This document shows positions 7,963 through 20,537 of a stretch of DNA of 64,000 bases, one piece after another; the first letter of the stretch is position 1, and every line of letters begins with the position of its first letter. The position numbers and the translations under genes were made by a program. The stretch lies in contig NZ_BMRF01000001.1 in the NCBI RefSeq assembly GCF_014648495.1, positions 620,001 to 684,000 on the forward strand, written 5' to 3'. Below the pieces are notes generated by a model, which saw only the letters and a list, made by a program, of their open reading frames with translations, had not been told where the DNA came from and searched no databases. The DNA is from Actinomadura cremea. Its GTDB lineage: Bacteria; Actinomycetota; Actinomycetes; Streptosporangiales; Streptosporangiaceae.

Positions 7963-8721
7963 TCAGTTCTGGTTCACCGGCCACGCGGCGGCGGGATCGC
8001 AGTGCTCCGGGCACGCGAAAATGTAGATCTCGTTGCCGAGAAAGAGCATCTCGCCGTAGTCGTCGTCTTCACGCTCGGGAAGGAGGTCGAACTCGTGGTT
8101 CTCCGGAATCTGGCACACGAAGGCGAGGTCGGCACCGCACGGGCATCGGTAGTGCTCGGGGGCCTGCGCCCAGGACGGAACGCCGCCGACCTTGAACCCG
8201 TGCGAACCGTTCCCGTTCTCGTTGACTTCCTCCGGGGTCATTTCGAGCCTCAGACGGCGCGAATGGAGCAGCGGCGCCGCGTCCACCATCGGGACGCCCT
8301 CACGCTGCAGCAGAATGCGCCAGAACGCCCCCTCGTTCGGCGGCGGCGGGTGCTCCCAGAATCGGCTCGGGAGCTGCACGGTGCCGGGACCGGGCGGGAA
8401 ACACGCCTCGTCATGCTCGACACACTGAAAGATCAGCAGGTGGTCCCCGCCGAATGCCGGGACCTCCGCAGGGATGTCGCACTGGAGGTAGAAGTCCATT
8501 CGCTCGCCGCAGTAACAGGACGGCCACGACTCGTCCGCGCGGCGGTCGAGGACGAGCGCGTCGGAGCGGGGCGGTTCGGTGGGAGAACGGCCAAGCTCTG
8601 CGCAACCGACACGTCGCTGAAGCCAGCCCCGCTGATGGTCAGAAGGGGGGCTGGTCGGTGTCGCCCCGCGTTGGCGTTGCCGCAGCCGCGGGGGTGCTCC
8701 AAGGGTCACTCGAATGCTCAC
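7963..8721 (-). CDS. Hypothetical protein with two CxCG motifs, DUF1963-like; 5' end uncertain
   Basis: The recognisable part (from about residue 65) has two similar blocks. One reads WPSCYCGERMDFYLQCDIP and then LLIFQCVEH; the other reads RCPCGADLAFVCQIP and then IYIFACPEH. The Cys pairs suggest a metal site and a duplicated fold resembling DUF1963-type proteins. The ATG at 8721 lies 83 bp inside the upstream SUKH gene. The first 40 or so codons have unusually low third-position GC, and no ATG, GTG or TTG occurs between about 8709 and the internal ATG near 8502. The 5' end is therefore either overlapping, frameshifted or lost. The neighbouring SUKH-HEAT gene hints at a toxin-immunity context (inference). 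Confidence 0.55.
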   Translation of the reverse strand: MSIRVTLGAPPRLRQRQRGATPTSPPSDHQRGWLQRRVGCAELGRSPTEPPRSDALVLDRRADESWPSCYCGERMDFYLQCDIPAEVPAFGGDHLLIFQCVEHDEACFPPGPGTVQLPSRFWEHPPPPNEGAFWRILLQREGVPMVDAAPLLHSRRLRLEMTPEEVNENGNGSHGFKVGGVPSWAQAPEHYRCPCGADLAFVCQIPENHEFDLLPEREDDDYGEMLFLGNEIYIFACPEHCDPAAAWPVNQN

Positions 8722-9907
8722 CGAAAGCCCATTCGAGTTCGTACCGGACCCAGGCGTCTGTCTCGTTCTCCTGCAGTTCGCGGAGCCGGGGATGGGAGTC
8801 GGTCAACTCGAACCGGCGGGCCGCGGCGACGCCGTGCGCCCGGAGGAGCGGATCCGCCTCGTTCAGGAGTCCGCCGACCACGTCGTCGAGGAGGTCCTGC
8901 CGAAGGCCTTCCCGGCTGACACCGAAATGCCAGGTCAGCTGGTACGCCGCCCGTCGGCGCCGTTCGAGATCGTCGGCCGCCAGTTCCGGCTGGACATCGG
9001 CGAGCGTGAGTCTGCGGAGGGTGACGAGGGCGTTGAGACTTCGTGGTGTGCTCGATCTGGCGTATTGCGCGATGTCGTCGGCGATCGCTTCGGGGTCGGG
9101 CAAAGTACGCCGGTGCGCGTGCCTTTCCCAACGCAGCCGGTCCCACAGTTCGGCGCGGACGGCCGGGTCGGGGTCGGTGGCCATGGCGGCGAGCAGGGCA
9201 TTCCAGGCGGTGTCGCCGAGTGTCGGCTGTTGCAGCAGCGACTCCCCGGCTCGGGCACGTCTGGGTGGTGACGGGTCGTCGGTGAGGACGGCGAGCAGTT
9301 CGGGTTCGTCCAGCGGGAGCCGCTCGCCGAACCAGCCGACGTCGTAACCGGCGGCGGTTTCGTCCAGCCACCGCTCGTACCAGGCCAGGAAGTCGATGTC
9401 CTCGACGACGTACGGACCGACCGGTCCTTCGCCGTCGAGGTTGAACAGCCGTCCTCTCGCCGGTCCCGTCACAACCAGCCGGGTGACAAGGGAACAACCG
9501 TGGGCGGCTATTGGGAGGGTGCCCCGCAGGAAGTCATCGTCCGGGCCCGGTGGGGCCTCGTACCGTTGCCGCCAGTCACCGGAGTATCGCGGGCCGGGCA
9601 GGTACGGGCTCGGCTGGGCCAGGTGGCCCGACCGGCGATACGCACAGCACGCGGTGTCGAGACGGCACAGCCGGTAACCCGGGCCTGCGCCTTCGGCTCC
9701 CAGTTCGGTGATGAACAGGCGGTAGTCCGGGGGAAGCGCCACCTCGTGGCGTTCTTCGAACTCGGCCACGACGGCCTCGGGCAACGGCGGCTTGAGCTCG
9801 AACCGGTGTGCCTCCGCGCCGAAAGCCGTCGGCGGTACGGGGGCGGAGCGCGCTGCGGCGAGTTTGTCGGCTATTCGCCCCAGACGAGTGTGATCGGTAT
9901 CCACCAC
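8639..9907 (-). CDS. SUKH (SMI1/KNR4) domain protein with HEAT repeats
   Basis: A 422-residue cytosolic protein. Residues about 38-190 match the SUKH fold: LPEAVVAEFEERHEVALPPD, YRLFITELGAEGAGPGYRL, and LVVTGPARGRLFNLDGEGP followed by FLAWYERWLDET. Residues about 230-400 are helical repeats of HEAT type (DPDPAVRAELWDRLRWE, EADPLLRAHGVAAARRF, ETDAWVRYELEWAFGEHSSD). SUKH proteins are frequent immunity proteins against secreted nuclease or deaminase toxins. No toxin gene is visible here, so this could be an orphan immunity gene. Two adjacent GTG codons (9907 and 9904) are possible starts; neither has a strong Shine-Dalgarno. Confidence 0.8.
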   Translation of the reverse strand: MVDTDHTRLGRIADKLAAARSAPVPPTAFGAEAHRFELKPPLPEAVVAEFEERHEVALPPDYRLFITELGAEGAGPGYRLCRLDTACCAYRRSGHLAQPSPYLPGPRYSGDWRQRYEAPPGPDDDFLRGTLPIAAHGCSLVTRLVVTGPARGRLFNLDGEGPVGPYVVEDIDFLAWYERWLDETAAGYDVGWFGERLPLDEPELLAVLTDDPSPPRRARAGESLLQQPTLGDTAWNALLAAMATDPDPAVRAELWDRLRWERHAHRRTLPDPEAIADDIAQYARSSTPRSLNALVTLRRLTLADVQPELAADDLERRRRAAYQLTWHFGVSREGLRQDLLDDVVGGLLNEADPLLRAHGVAAARRFELTDSHPRLRELQENETDAWVRYELEWAFGEHSSDPWSTPAAAATPTRGDTDQPPF

Positions 9908-9931
9908 CCGCTGACCCTATGGGCACTGGGC

Positions 9932-9964
9932 GGCGCCCGGTGGAGGGATGCTCCACCGGGCGCC
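9932..9964 (-). terminator. Strong stem-loop after the subtilase gene
   Basis: A perfect 14-bp inverted repeat, arms 9932-9945 (GGCGCCCGGTGGAG) and 9951-9964, with a 5-nt loop. It begins 8 bp beyond the subtilase stop codon in the direction of transcription. There is no T-tract, as is common for actinobacterial stem-loop terminators. Confidence 0.7.
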
Positions 9965-9971
9965 GGGCGGG

Positions 9972-12900
9972 TCAGGGGACGTTGTAGGCGCGGATGATCG
10001 TCTGGTCGATGGCGCTGCCGCCCGCGTCCTCGGCGCCGACGCGCAGGGAGACCGAGCCCTTGGTCGGGAGCGGGGCGCTGAACCTGCCGTCGCCGAGGGA
10101 CTTCACCTCGGTGGCCTTCCACGTCTTGCCGTCGTCGGTGGACGTCCAGAAGCGGAGGCCCGTGACCTTCGAGCGGTCGGTGCCCGCCATGCGGGCGACG
10201 GTGAACTCGGCCGGTTCGCCGGTCGGTCGGTTCATCAGGTCGAGGTTCAGGTCGTAGTCGACGAGGAGGAGCGGGAGGAGGGCGCTCTCCTTGCCGCGAG
10301 GCGCGCGGGAGTCGAAGGTCCAGGACGTCGACGTCCGGGTCGACACCGGGAGGATCGCCGACGCGTCGTTGTCGTACGTGAGCTTGATCTTCGTGGCGCC
10401 CGACGGGACGGTGAACTCGCCGAACGCGGTGTCGGTCTCGCCGACCTTCGTGTCCCCGGCGAACAGCGTCATGTGGCTCTCGACCTCGTGCATCGCGCAG
10501 TCGAAGCCGTCCGGACGGGTCTGGAGGTCGACGAGCGCGACGCGCACGGCGTCGCCCGTCCGCGTGGCCGGGTGCCGGGCGCAGCCGCTGGGCGTGACGC
10601 CGGTGCCGGAGTACGGTCCGGGGCGCAGCGGCTGGCGGCCCCAGGTGCGCGCGAGCCGCTCGCCGGGCGCGAGTTCGGCGAACGTCCCCTGGTCGACCCA
10701 GAGGTCCTCGCCGAACTGGACGAACGCTTCGCTGAGCCAGCGCCAGCCGGGGGTCGTCGACACGTAGTCGGTTCGGGTCGTCCCGGGCTCGACCTCGGAG
10801 TCGGCGTCGAACGACAGCAGGCCCTCGGGGCCCATCCCGTAGCGCTTGTCGCGCATGGTGCGGTCGGTCTCGCCGTTGAACGCGGCGAACCGCTGCTCGA
10901 CGCGGGCCATCGTCTTCAGTTCGGCGGGCGTGACGACGTGCCGGGGGTCGGCGGGGATGCCGCTGCCGAGCGGGTGGTTCACGTCGTAGACGGTGCCGGG
11001 GGCCGTGAGCCGGTGGTTCGTGGACGCCGTGAACGTGCCGGTCTCGGCACCGTCCATCGGGGCGGCGTACACGGGCGCGGCGGCGGGGTCGAACGAGTAG
11101 ACGAAGCTGCTCCAGAACGCCTGGTCGTTGTGCCGGATCATCTCCGCGGACGACATCGTCGTCTCGGTGTCGACGCCCTCGACGCTCGCGCCGATCTCGG
11201 CGGCCTTCGCGCCGTCGAGGGTGACGGTGACGTCGCGGTCGATCACCACTTCGGGGTCGCCGGCGAGGGCCGAGCGCCAGTCACCGTAGTCGTCGACGGT
11301 GCCGAGGACGGAGTAGCGGCCCTCGGGGACGCGGACCTGGACGGTGTCCTCGGTGCCTTCGGGCCCGGCCCATTCGGCGTAGGCCGCGACGTCGTCCAGG
11401 TTGACCACCGTGGCGGAGTAGCCGAGGTTCGCGGGGTCGGTGCCGGGGAGGGGCGTCGCCTTGACCGTGAGGGTGTGGGTCGGGGGTTCGACGTAGAAGG
11501 TCGCGAGGGTCTCGAGGGTCGCGCCGCCGCCCTTGGCCGTGACGACGGCGGTGTGGAGGCCGGGGTCGAGCTTCGAGGCGTCGATCGTCAGCGGGGCCGT
11601 GGCGCCGCCGTTCGCGGGGACGTCCACGTGGGACGGGGCGGACGCGGCGTCGGCCGTGCGGCCGTCGCGGTCGACGACCTCGACGTCGAGGCCGAGGCGG
11701 ACGGCCTTCCCGGACGACGTCCAGCCGAGCTTCGCCGACAGGTCGCCGTGGTCCGGGTACGCGGAGGTGCCGAGGTCGACGACGCTCTGTTCGGCGAGGA
11801 CGGGGGCGCGTACGGCCTCGCCGGCGTCGATCCGTCCGGCACCGCGCTCATACGCGTCGCCGCCGGTCGCCGGGTCGGCGGTCGCGGTGAGCGCGGCCTT
11901 CAGCCGGGACGGCTTCCAGTCGGGGTGCTTCGCGGCGAGCAGGGCCGCGGCGCCCGCGACGTGGGGCGCCGCCATCGACGTGCCGGACAGCTTCGTGTAG
12001 TGCGTGCCGGTCGGGGTGCCCGCGGACGTGCCCGCCGCGCGGGCGGCGACGATGTCGACGCCCGGTGCGACGACCTCGGGCTTCGCGGTGTTCCCGACGG
12101 GGCCGCGGCTGGAGAACTCGGCGAGGCGGTCACGGGAGTCGACGGCGCCGACGGTGAGGGCGGCGGCGGCCGTGCCCGGCGAGCCGACCGTCTCGATGCC
12201 GCCCTCGTTGCCGGACGCGACGACGAACAGGGTGCCGTGCTCGGCGGTGAGGTCGTTCAGCGCGGTCGAGACGGGGTCGGTGCCGTCGGTCGGGGCGCCG
12301 CCGAGGCTCATGTTGACGACGTCGGCGCGCGGCGCGGCCCACTCCATCCCGGCGATCACGCCGGAGTCGGTACCGAAGCCGTCGTCGCCGAGGACCTTGC
12401 CGATCAGCAGGCTCGCGTCCGGGGCGACGCCCGTGCGCTCGCCGCCGGACGCGGCGCCGGTGCCGGCGATCGTCGCGGCGACGTGCGTGCCGTGGCCGGC
12501 GCGGTCGCCTGTATCGGGCGATTCGGTGAAGTTCTTCGACTCGGCGACGCGTCCTTCGAGGTCGGGGTGCCCGGCGTCGACGCCGGTATCCAGGACGGCG
12601 ACCTTCGTCCCCGCGCCGGTGTGTCCCGCGCGCCAGGCGTCGGGTGCGCCGACCTGCCGCAGATTGCCGTCGAGGCGGCGGGTCTCGGGGGCCGAGGGCG
12701 CGAGGTTCGCCTTGACCTTGCCGTCCAGCCAGATGCGCCGCACGCCGGTGGACCCGGCGCTCTTCGTGGCGAGGGCGTCGCCGAGGCCGCGGGCGTCCTT
12801 CTTGGGCTGCCGGACGGCGACCGCGCCGATGCTCGGCAGTTCGCGGGTCGCGCGCATCGTGCCGCCGAGCGCCGCGAGGGCGCGGGGGCCGCCGGTCCGC

Positions 12901-13304
12901 TGGACGATCAGCGGCAGGTCCTTGCTGCGGGCGTCGTCGTAGCCCTGCTCGATGAGGGCGGTGACGTCGAACAGTTCGGGGTCGATGACCCGGCCGACCT
13001 GGCCCGCGACGTCGATCGGGGTGACGACGACGTGCCCGTCCGGCCGGATCTCCTTGCGGAACGAGCGCTTCTCGCGGCCGGGCGCCGGGGTCACCGAGAC
13101 GAGCGGGGGCCGGTCCTCGATGGTCCGCACGGTGACGACGTCGCCGGTCAGCAGCGTGACTTTCCAGGACTCCCCGGGCGCCAGGGGCGAGGCGGGGGAC
13201 GGGGCGGGGGACGGGGCGGCCTGGGCGGGGGCCGAGATCGCGGCCAGCGTCCCGGCCGCGATCAGGGAGCCGAGCAGCGCCCGGCTCCAGCGTTGGTGAC
13301 TCAT
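9972..13304 (-). CDS. Large secreted subtilisin-like serine protease (S8)
   Basis: An 1110-residue exported protease. Residues 1-29 are a signal peptide (LLGSLIAAGTLAAISAPAQA), followed by a Pro/Ala/Ser linker and a prosegment to about 210. The catalytic triad is visible: Asp239 in VAVLDTGVDAGHPDL, His271 in GHGTHVAATIAG and Ser443 in LSGTSMAAPHVAG; Asn366 in VVASGNEGG is the likely oxyanion residue. The remaining 600 residues are beta-rich domains without a membrane anchor, probably for substrate binding, and end with repeated segments such as GSVSLRVGAEDAGGSAID. It is a single gene with a strong terminator after it. It shares the 288-bp upstream gap with dnaK. Confidence 0.95.
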   Translation of the reverse strand: MSHQRWSRALLGSLIAAGTLAAISAPAQAAPSPAPSPASPLAPGESWKVTLLTGDVVTVRTIEDRPPLVSVTPAPGREKRSFRKEIRPDGHVVVTPIDVAGQVGRVIDPELFDVTALIEQGYDDARSKDLPLIVQRTGGPRALAALGGTMRATRELPSIGAVAVRQPKKDARGLGDALATKSAGSTGVRRIWLDGKVKANLAPSAPETRRLDGNLRQVGAPDAWRAGHTGAGTKVAVLDTGVDAGHPDLEGRVAESKNFTESPDTGDRAGHGTHVAATIAGTGAASGGERTGVAPDASLLIGKVLGDDGFGTDSGVIAGMEWAAPRADVVNMSLGGAPTDGTDPVSTALNDLTAEHGTLFVVASGNEGGIETVGSPGTAAAALTVGAVDSRDRLAEFSSRGPVGNTAKPEVVAPGVDIVAARAAGTSAGTPTGTHYTKLSGTSMAAPHVAGAAALLAAKHPDWKPSRLKAALTATADPATGGDAYERGAGRIDAGEAVRAPVLAEQSVVDLGTSAYPDHGDLSAKLGWTSSGKAVRLGLDVEVVDRDGRTADAASAPSHVDVPANGGATAPLTIDASKLDPGLHTAVVTAKGGGATLETLATFYVEPPTHTLTVKATPLPGTDPANLGYSATVVNLDDVAAYAEWAGPEGTEDTVQVRVPEGRYSVLGTVDDYGDWRSALAGDPEVVIDRDVTVTLDGAKAAEIGASVEGVDTETTMSSAEMIRHNDQAFWSSFVYSFDPAAAPVYAAPMDGAETGTFTASTNHRLTAPGTVYDVNHPLGSGIPADPRHVVTPAELKTMARVEQRFAAFNGETDRTMRDKRYGMGPEGLLSFDADSEVEPGTTRTDYVSTTPGWRWLSEAFVQFGEDLWVDQGTFAELAPGERLARTWGRQPLRPGPYSGTGVTPSGCARHPATRTGDAVRVALVDLQTRPDGFDCAMHEVESHMTLFAGDTKVGETDTAFGEFTVPSGATKIKLTYDNDASAILPVSTRTSTSWTFDSRAPRGKESALLPLLLVDYDLNLDLMNRPTGEPAEFTVARMAGTDRSKVTGLRFWTSTDDGKTWKATEVKSLGDGRFSAPLPTKGSVSLRVGAEDAGGSAIDQTIIRAYNVP

Positions 13305-13441
13305 GTGTCTCCTCTGACGGATGTGTCTGGTCTGTGTTCGCCGGAGGAGACGTCCGCTTTCACCTGACGGCCCGATTCATCGCCCGTGCCGGGAACCGGA
13401 ATAGGCGGCTCATACGTCCTGTTGTAGAGAGCGTCAGCAAA

Positions 13442-13462
13442 GTTGAGTCGGGGCGACTCAAG
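13442..13462. promoter_or_regulatory. HAIR operator (HspR binding site) upstream of dnaK
   Basis: The sequence from 13442 reads GTTGAGT, a 7-nt spacer, then ACTCAAG. The HAIR consensus is CTTGAGT-N7-ACTCAAG, so only the first base differs. It lies 130 bp upstream of dnaK. A possible -35 (TTGACA, 13467-13472) begins 5 bp downstream, so HspR binding would block the promoter. HspR is encoded three genes downstream and needs DnaK as co-repressor in Streptomyces, which closes a feedback loop. No second HAIR copy was seen ahead of clpB. Confidence 0.9.
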
Positions 13463-13592
13463 TGATTTGACAACATGGAGCCGCCCAGGCAACCTTGCGA
13501 ACTGGAGACCCAACCGGCCGCACCCTGCCGCTGACGACCAGCGGGACGCGACCGGGTGCGAGAACACCTGACGAACGACGGAGGACGAGAAC

Positions 13593-15449
13593 ATGGCACG
13601 TGCGGTCGGCATCGACCTCGGGACGACCAACTCGGTCGTCGCGATCCTGGAGGGCGGCGAGCCCACCGTCATCGCCAACGCGGAGGGGTCGCGGACCACG
13701 CCGTCCGTCGTCGCCTTCGCCAAGAACGGCGAGGTTCTGGTCGGCGAGGTCGCCAAGCGCCAGGCGGTGACCAACGTCGACCGGACGATCCGGTCGGTCA
13801 AGCGCGAGATGGGCACCGACTGGAAGACCAAGATCGACGACAAGGACTTCAACCCGCAGCAGATGAGCGCGTTCGTGCTCCAGAAGCTGAAGCGGGACGC
13901 CGAGGCGTACCTGGGCGAGTCCGTCACCGACGCGGTCATCACCGTCCCGGCGTACTTCTCCGACCACCAGCGCCAGGCCACCAAGGAGGCCGGCCAGATC
14001 GCGGGCCTGAACGTCCTGCGGATCATCAACGAGCCGACGTCCGCGGCCCTGGCGTACCACCTGGAGAAGGAGAACGAGGCCACCATCCTGGTGTTCGACC
14101 TCGGTGGCGGCACGTTCGACGTGTCCCTGCTGGAGGTCGGCGACGGGGTCGTCGAGGTCAAGGCCACCAGCGGTGACAACCACCTCGGCGGCGACGACTG
14201 GGACCAGGCCGTCGTCGACTGGCTGGTCGAGAAGTTCAAGAACGCCAACGGCGTCGACCTGTCCAAGGACAAGATGGCGCTGCAGCGGCTCCGCGAGGCC
14301 GCGGAGAAGGCGAAGATCGAGCTGTCCGGTTCGTCCGAGACGCAGATCAACCTGCCCTACATCACCGCCTCGGCGGAGGGCCCGCTGCACCTGGACGAGA
14401 AGCTCACCCGCGCCGAGTTCCAGCGGATGACCTCCGACCTCCTCGACCGGACCAAGGCGCCGTTCCAGTCGGTGCTGAAGGACGCGAACATCACGGTGAA
14501 CGACATCGACCAGGTCGTCCTGGTCGGCGGTTCGACCCGGATGCCCGCGGTGTCCGAGCTGGTCAAGGAGATGACGAGCAAGGACCCGAACAAGGGCGTC
14601 AACCCGGACGAGGTCGTCGCGATCGGCGCCAGCCTGCAGGCCGGCGTGCTCAAGGGCGAGGTCAAGGACGTCCTGCTGCTGGACGTGACCCCGCTGAGTC
14701 TCGGCATCGAGACCAAGGGCGGCATCTTCACCAAGATCATCGAGCGGAACACCACGATCCCGACCAAGCGGTCGGAGACGTTCACCACCGCCGACGACAA
14801 CCAGCCGTCCGTAGAGATCCAGGTCTACCAGGGCGAGCGCGAGATCGCCGCGTACAACAAGAAGCTCGGCACCTTCCAGCTGACCGGCCTGCCGCCGGCG
14901 CCGCGCGGCGTCCCGCAGATCGAGGTCACCTTCGACATCGACGCGAACGGCATCGTGAACGTCAGCGCGAAGGACCAGGGCACCGGCAAGGAGCAGTCGA
15001 TGGTCATCACGGGCGGCAGCGCGCTGCCCAAGGACGACATCGACCAGATGGTCCGCGACGCCGAGCAGTACGCCGAGGAGGACCGCCGGCGCAAGGAGGA
15101 GGCCGAGGTCCGCAACCAGGCCGACACCCTCGCCTACTCGACCGAGAAGTTCCTGCGGGAGAACGACGAGAAGGTCCCCGCGGAGCTGAAGACCGAGGTC
15201 GAGGAGGCCGTCGCCGAGGTCAAGAAGGCGCTCGAGGGCACCGACGTCGACGCCATCAAGGGCTCGACGGAGAAGCTCGCGCAGGTCAGCCAGAAGATGG
15301 GCGCCGCGATGTACGCCCAGAACCCCGAGGGCGCGCAGGCGGGCGCGGAGGATTCGGGCCCGACGGCCGACGCCCAGGGCGGCCAGGACGACGAGGTCAT
15401 CGACGCCGAGATCGTCGACGAGGACAAGCCGAAGGGTGACGCATCGTGA
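13593..15449 (+). CDS. dnaK: Chaperone DnaK (Hsp70)
   Basis: A 618-residue Hsp70. The ATPase domain starts [20 protein letters not shown], with the second phosphate loop [17 protein letters not shown] and the adenosine motif [17 protein letters not shown]. The substrate domain follows from about 365 ([20 protein letters not shown]), then the helical lid and an acidic tail rich in Gly, Ala and Asp. Length is normal for actinobacteria. The ATG is preceded by GGAGG at 13580-13584. It is the first gene of the heat-shock operon. Its TGA overlaps the grpE start by 4 bp (GTGA), so the two are translated in a fixed ratio. Control is by HspR at the HAIR site upstream. Confidence 0.99.
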   Translation: MARAVGIDLGTTNSVVAILEGGEPTVIANAEGSRTTPSVVAFAKNGEVLVGEVAKRQAVTNVDRTIRSVKREMGTDWKTKIDDKDFNPQQMSAFVLQKLKRDAEAYLGESVTDAVITVPAYFSDHQRQATKEAGQIAGLNVLRIINEPTSAALAYHLEKENEATILVFDLGGGTFDVSLLEVGDGVVEVKATSGDNHLGGDDWDQAVVDWLVEKFKNANGVDLSKDKMALQRLREAAEKAKIELSGSSETQINLPYITASAEGPLHLDEKLTRAEFQRMTSDLLDRTKAPFQSVLKDANITVNDIDQVVLVGGSTRMPAVSELVKEMTSKDPNKGVNPDEVVAIGASLQAGVLKGEVKDVLLLDVTPLSLGIETKGGIFTKIIERNTTIPTKRSETFTTADDNQPSVEIQVYQGEREIAAYNKKLGTFQLTGLPPAPRGVPQIEVTFDIDANGIVNVSAKDQGTGKEQSMVITGGSALPKDDIDQMVRDAEQYAEEDRRRKEEAEVRNQADTLAYSTEKFLRENDEKVPAELKTEVEEAVAEVKKALEGTDVDAIKGSTEKLAQVSQKMGAAMYAQNPEGAQAGAEDSGPTADAQGGQDDEVIDAEIVDEDKPKGDAS

Positions 15450-16147
15450 CGGCCTCTCCCGACGAGGGCGAGGAGAAGGAGGGACCGGTGATCCGCGACA
15501 AGCGGCGCATCGACCCCGAGACGGGGAAAGTCCGGGAGAAGGCGGGCAAGAAGGACGAGCCCGCCGCCCCGGCGGCCCCGGCCGGCGAGACGGCCGGTGA
15601 CGGCGAGACCGCGGCACTGCAGGAGCAGCTGGACGAGCGGCTGAACGACCTGCGGCGGCTGAAGGCCGAGTACGACAACTACCGCAAGCGCGTCGAGCGG
15701 GACCGGGTCGCGGTCCGCGAGCAGGCGCTCGGGCAGGTGCTGTCGGAACTGCTGCCGGTCCTCGACGACATCGGCCGCGCCCGCGACCACGAGGAGCTGA
15801 CCGGCGGGTTCAAGTCCGTCGGGGAGGCCCTGGAGTCGGTCACGGGCAAGCTGGGGCTGGAGAAGTACGGGGAGAAGGGCGAGCCGTTCGACCCGACGGT
15901 GCACGAGGCGCTCATGCACTCCTACTCGGCGGACGTCACCGAGACGAGCGTCACGGACGTCCTGCAGCCCGGGTACCGGATCGGCGAGCGGATCCTGCGC
16001 GCGGCGCGGGTCGCGGTCGCCGAGCCCGACCCGGCCGCGGGCGGCGGCGCCGAACCGGCCGGCGACGAGAGCGCCGCGGCCGGCGAGGCGGGCGAGTCGG
16101 GCACGTCCTCGGACAAGCCGGACGACTCCGGCAAGTCCGACGAGTGA
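15446..16147 (+). CDS. grpE: Nucleotide exchange factor GrpE
   Basis: A 233-residue co-chaperone that releases ADP from DnaK. The core begins with the long dimerising coiled coil (about 48-100: [38 protein letters not shown]). The C-terminal beta domain follows, with [20 protein letters not shown] and [20 protein letters not shown]. Both tails are extended, charged and low in complexity (Glu/Lys/Ala at the N-terminus; Gly/Glu/Ser/Asp at the C-terminus), as usual in actinomycetes. It starts with GTG overlapping the dnaK stop. Confidence 0.98.
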   Translation: MTASPDEGEEKEGPVIRDKRRIDPETGKVREKAGKKDEPAAPAAPAGETAGDGETAALQEQLDERLNDLRRLKAEYDNYRKRVERDRVAVREQALGQVLSELLPVLDDIGRARDHEELTGGFKSVGEALESVTGKLGLEKYGEKGEPFDPTVHEALMHSYSADVTETSVTDVLQPGYRIGERILRAARVAVAEPDPAAGGGAEPAGDESAAAGEAGESGTSSDKPDDSGKSDE

Positions 16148-16170
16148 CGAACGACGAGTGACGAGCGGAC

Positions 16171-16205
16171 GGCCCGTTCCGTCCCCGCGCGGGACGGGAC
16201 GGGCC
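16171..16205 (+). terminator. Intercistronic stem-loop between grpE and dnaJ
   Basis: Arms 16171-16185 and 16191-16205 pair over 15 bp with one T:G position and a 5-nt CGCGC loop. It sits 23 bp after the grpE stop, inside the 117-bp gap before dnaJ. No T-run follows. It could act as a partial terminator or as a 3' stabiliser that lowers dnaJ-hspR-clpB output relative to dnaK-grpE (inference). Confidence 0.6.
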
Positions 16206-16264
16206 GGACGGCCGGGCGGCAACACTGGACTTAGGCACGTGGGCATAGCAGAGAGCGGGGCGCC

Positions 16265-17440
16265 GTGAGCACCAAGGACTACCTCGAGAAGGACTACTAC
16301 AAGGTCCTCGGTGTCTCGAAGACCGCCTCGCAGGAGGAGATCAAGAAGTCCTACCGGAAGCTGGCCCGCAAGTACCACCCGGACGCGAACCGGGGGGACG
16401 CCGACGCCGAGGACCGCTTCAAGGAGGTCTCCGAGGCCTACGACGTCCTGTCGGACGAGAAGCGCCGCAAGGAGTACGACTCCGTGCGGTCCATGCCGGG
16501 CGGTTTCCGCGGGCAGCAGGGCGGCGGGTTCCCCTTCGACTTCGGCGACATCTTCGGCCAGCAGGGCGGCGCCGGGACGCAGACCGGCGGCGCCGGGGAG
16601 CGCATCGGCGACCTGTTCGGCGGGCTGTTCAACCGCGGCGGCGGCGCGGGCACCCGCACCACCGGGACGCGGCGGGCCCGGCGCGGCGCCGACGTCGAGA
16701 CGGACGTGACGCTGTCGTTCGGCCGCGCGATGAACGGCGTGACCGTCCCGATCAAGCTGACGAGCGAGGCGGCGTGCGGGAGCTGCCGCGGCACGGGCGC
16801 GAAGGCGGGCACCGTCCCGCGGGTGTGCCCGAACTGCGAGGGCACCGGGCACGAGACCCGCAACCTCGGCAACTTCGGGTTCCAGGAGCCGTGCAAGGAG
16901 TGCCGGGGCCGCGGCCTCGTCGTGGACGACCCGTGCCCGACCTGCCACGGCAGCGGGCGCGCGACCGGCACCCGCACGATCCAGGCGCGCATCCCGGCGG
17001 GCGTGGCCGACGGGCAGAAGATCCGGCTGAAGGGCAAGGGCGCGCCGGGTGAGAACGGCGGCCCGAACGGCGACCTGTACGTGAACATCAAGGTGAAGCC
17101 GCACGCGGTGTTCGGCCGCAGCGGCGACAACCTGACGCTGTCGGTGCCGGTGACGTTCCCGGAGGCGGCGCTCGGCGGCGAGATCCGGGTGCCGACGTTC
17201 CAGGGCCAGCCGGTGACGTTGAAGCTGCCCGAGGGCACCCCGAACGGACGCACGATGCGCGTGCGGGGCCGCGGCGCGACCCGGCGGGACGGCACCAAGG
17301 GCGACCTGCTCGTCACGGTGGACGTGCAGGTGCCGGCCAAGCTCGACGACCAGACGCGCGAGGCCCTGACCCGGCTGCGGGAGGCGGGCGGCGGCGAGGA
17401 GCTGCGCGCCGACCTGCTCCGGCAGGCCAGACAGGAGTGA
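16265..17440 (+). CDS. dnaJ: Chaperone DnaJ (Hsp40)
   Basis: A 391-residue type I J-protein that stimulates DnaK ATPase. The J domain is at about 10-75, with the HPD tripeptide in [11 protein letters not shown] Gly/Phe-rich segment follows ([20 protein letters not shown]). The zinc-binding region has four CxxCxGxG-type repeats: [24 protein letters not shown] and CPTCHGSG. C-terminal substrate domains include [20 protein letters not shown]. It starts with GTG at 16265, and its stop overlaps the hspR start (GTGA). This is the DnaJ copy linked to the dnaK operon; actinomycetes usually have a second one elsewhere. Confidence 0.98.
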   Translation: MSTKDYLEKDYYKVLGVSKTASQEEIKKSYRKLARKYHPDANRGDADAEDRFKEVSEAYDVLSDEKRRKEYDSVRSMPGGFRGQQGGGFPFDFGDIFGQQGGAGTQTGGAGERIGDLFGGLFNRGGGAGTRTTGTRRARRGADVETDVTLSFGRAMNGVTVPIKLTSEAACGSCRGTGAKAGTVPRVCPNCEGTGHETRNLGNFGFQEPCKECRGRGLVVDDPCPTCHGSGRATGTRTIQARIPAGVADGQKIRLKGKGAPGENGGPNGDLYVNIKVKPHAVFGRSGDNLTLSVPVTFPEAALGGEIRVPTFQGQPVTLKLPEGTPNGRTMRVRGRGATRRDGTKGDLLVTVDVQVPAKLDDQTREALTRLREAGGGEELRADLLRQARQE

Positions 17441-17889
17441 CCATGGACCCGTTCGGTGACGACACGCCGGTCTACGTGATCTCCGTGGCGGCGCAGCTGT
17501 CCGGCCTGCACCCGCAGACGCTGCGCACCTACGACCGGATGGGGCTGGTGTCCCCCGGCCGGACGGCGGGCCGGGGCCGCCGCTACTCGATGCGCGACAT
17601 CGTCCTGCTCCGCGAGATCCAGCGGCTCTCGCAGGAGGAGGGCATCAACCTGTCGGGCATCAAGCACATCCTGGAGCTGCAGCGCGACAACGTGCGGCTC
17701 CGCGAGGAGCTCGCCAAGGCGCACGCCGCCCTGGACGAGCTCGCGAACGAACTCGAATCGACCCGGGCGGTCGCGGCGCGGCTGGCGCAGCAGCGGCGGC
17801 ACGGCGACCCGGGCGCGCCGGGCTCCGACCTGGTGCCGATCCGGCGCACCGGCGTCGTCGTCTGGCAGCAGCGGCCCGAGCGCGGCTAG
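17437..17889 (+). CDS. hspR: Heat-shock repressor HspR (MerR family)
   Basis: A 150-residue MerR-type repressor of the heat-shock operon. The helix-turn-helix and wing are at about 12-60 ([39 protein letters not shown]). A dimerising coiled coil follows at about 80-112. The C-terminal tail is short and hydrophobic ([12 protein letters not shown]), as in HspR proteins that use it to couple with DnaK. The GTG at 17437 overlaps the dnaJ stop; an ATG 6 bp later is an alternative. Its operator is the HAIR element upstream of dnaK. Confidence 0.97.
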   Translation: MTMDPFGDDTPVYVISVAAQLSGLHPQTLRTYDRMGLVSPGRTAGRGRRYSMRDIVLLREIQRLSQEEGINLSGIKHILELQRDNVRLREELAKAHAALDELANELESTRAVAARLAQQRRHGDPGAPGSDLVPIRRTGVVVWQQRPERG

Positions 17890-17932
17890 GTCTCTCGAAC
17901 AGGGCTCTGAGGGGACGCAGGGGGAGCGGATC

Positions 17933-20530
<2,598 letters not shown>

Positions 20531-20537
20531 GGCGGCG

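Noticed and set aside
9948-13367. 1139-codon plus-strand frame opposite the subtilase gene
   Set aside because: Composition is Gly/Arg/Val-biased and there is no domain, while the minus strand has a full signal peptide and catalytic triad.
13443-13461. Inverted repeat considered as a CIRCE element
   Set aside because: The half-site TTGAGT with a 7-nt spacer fits HAIR, not the 9-9-9 CIRCE consensus, and hspR rather than hrcA is present.
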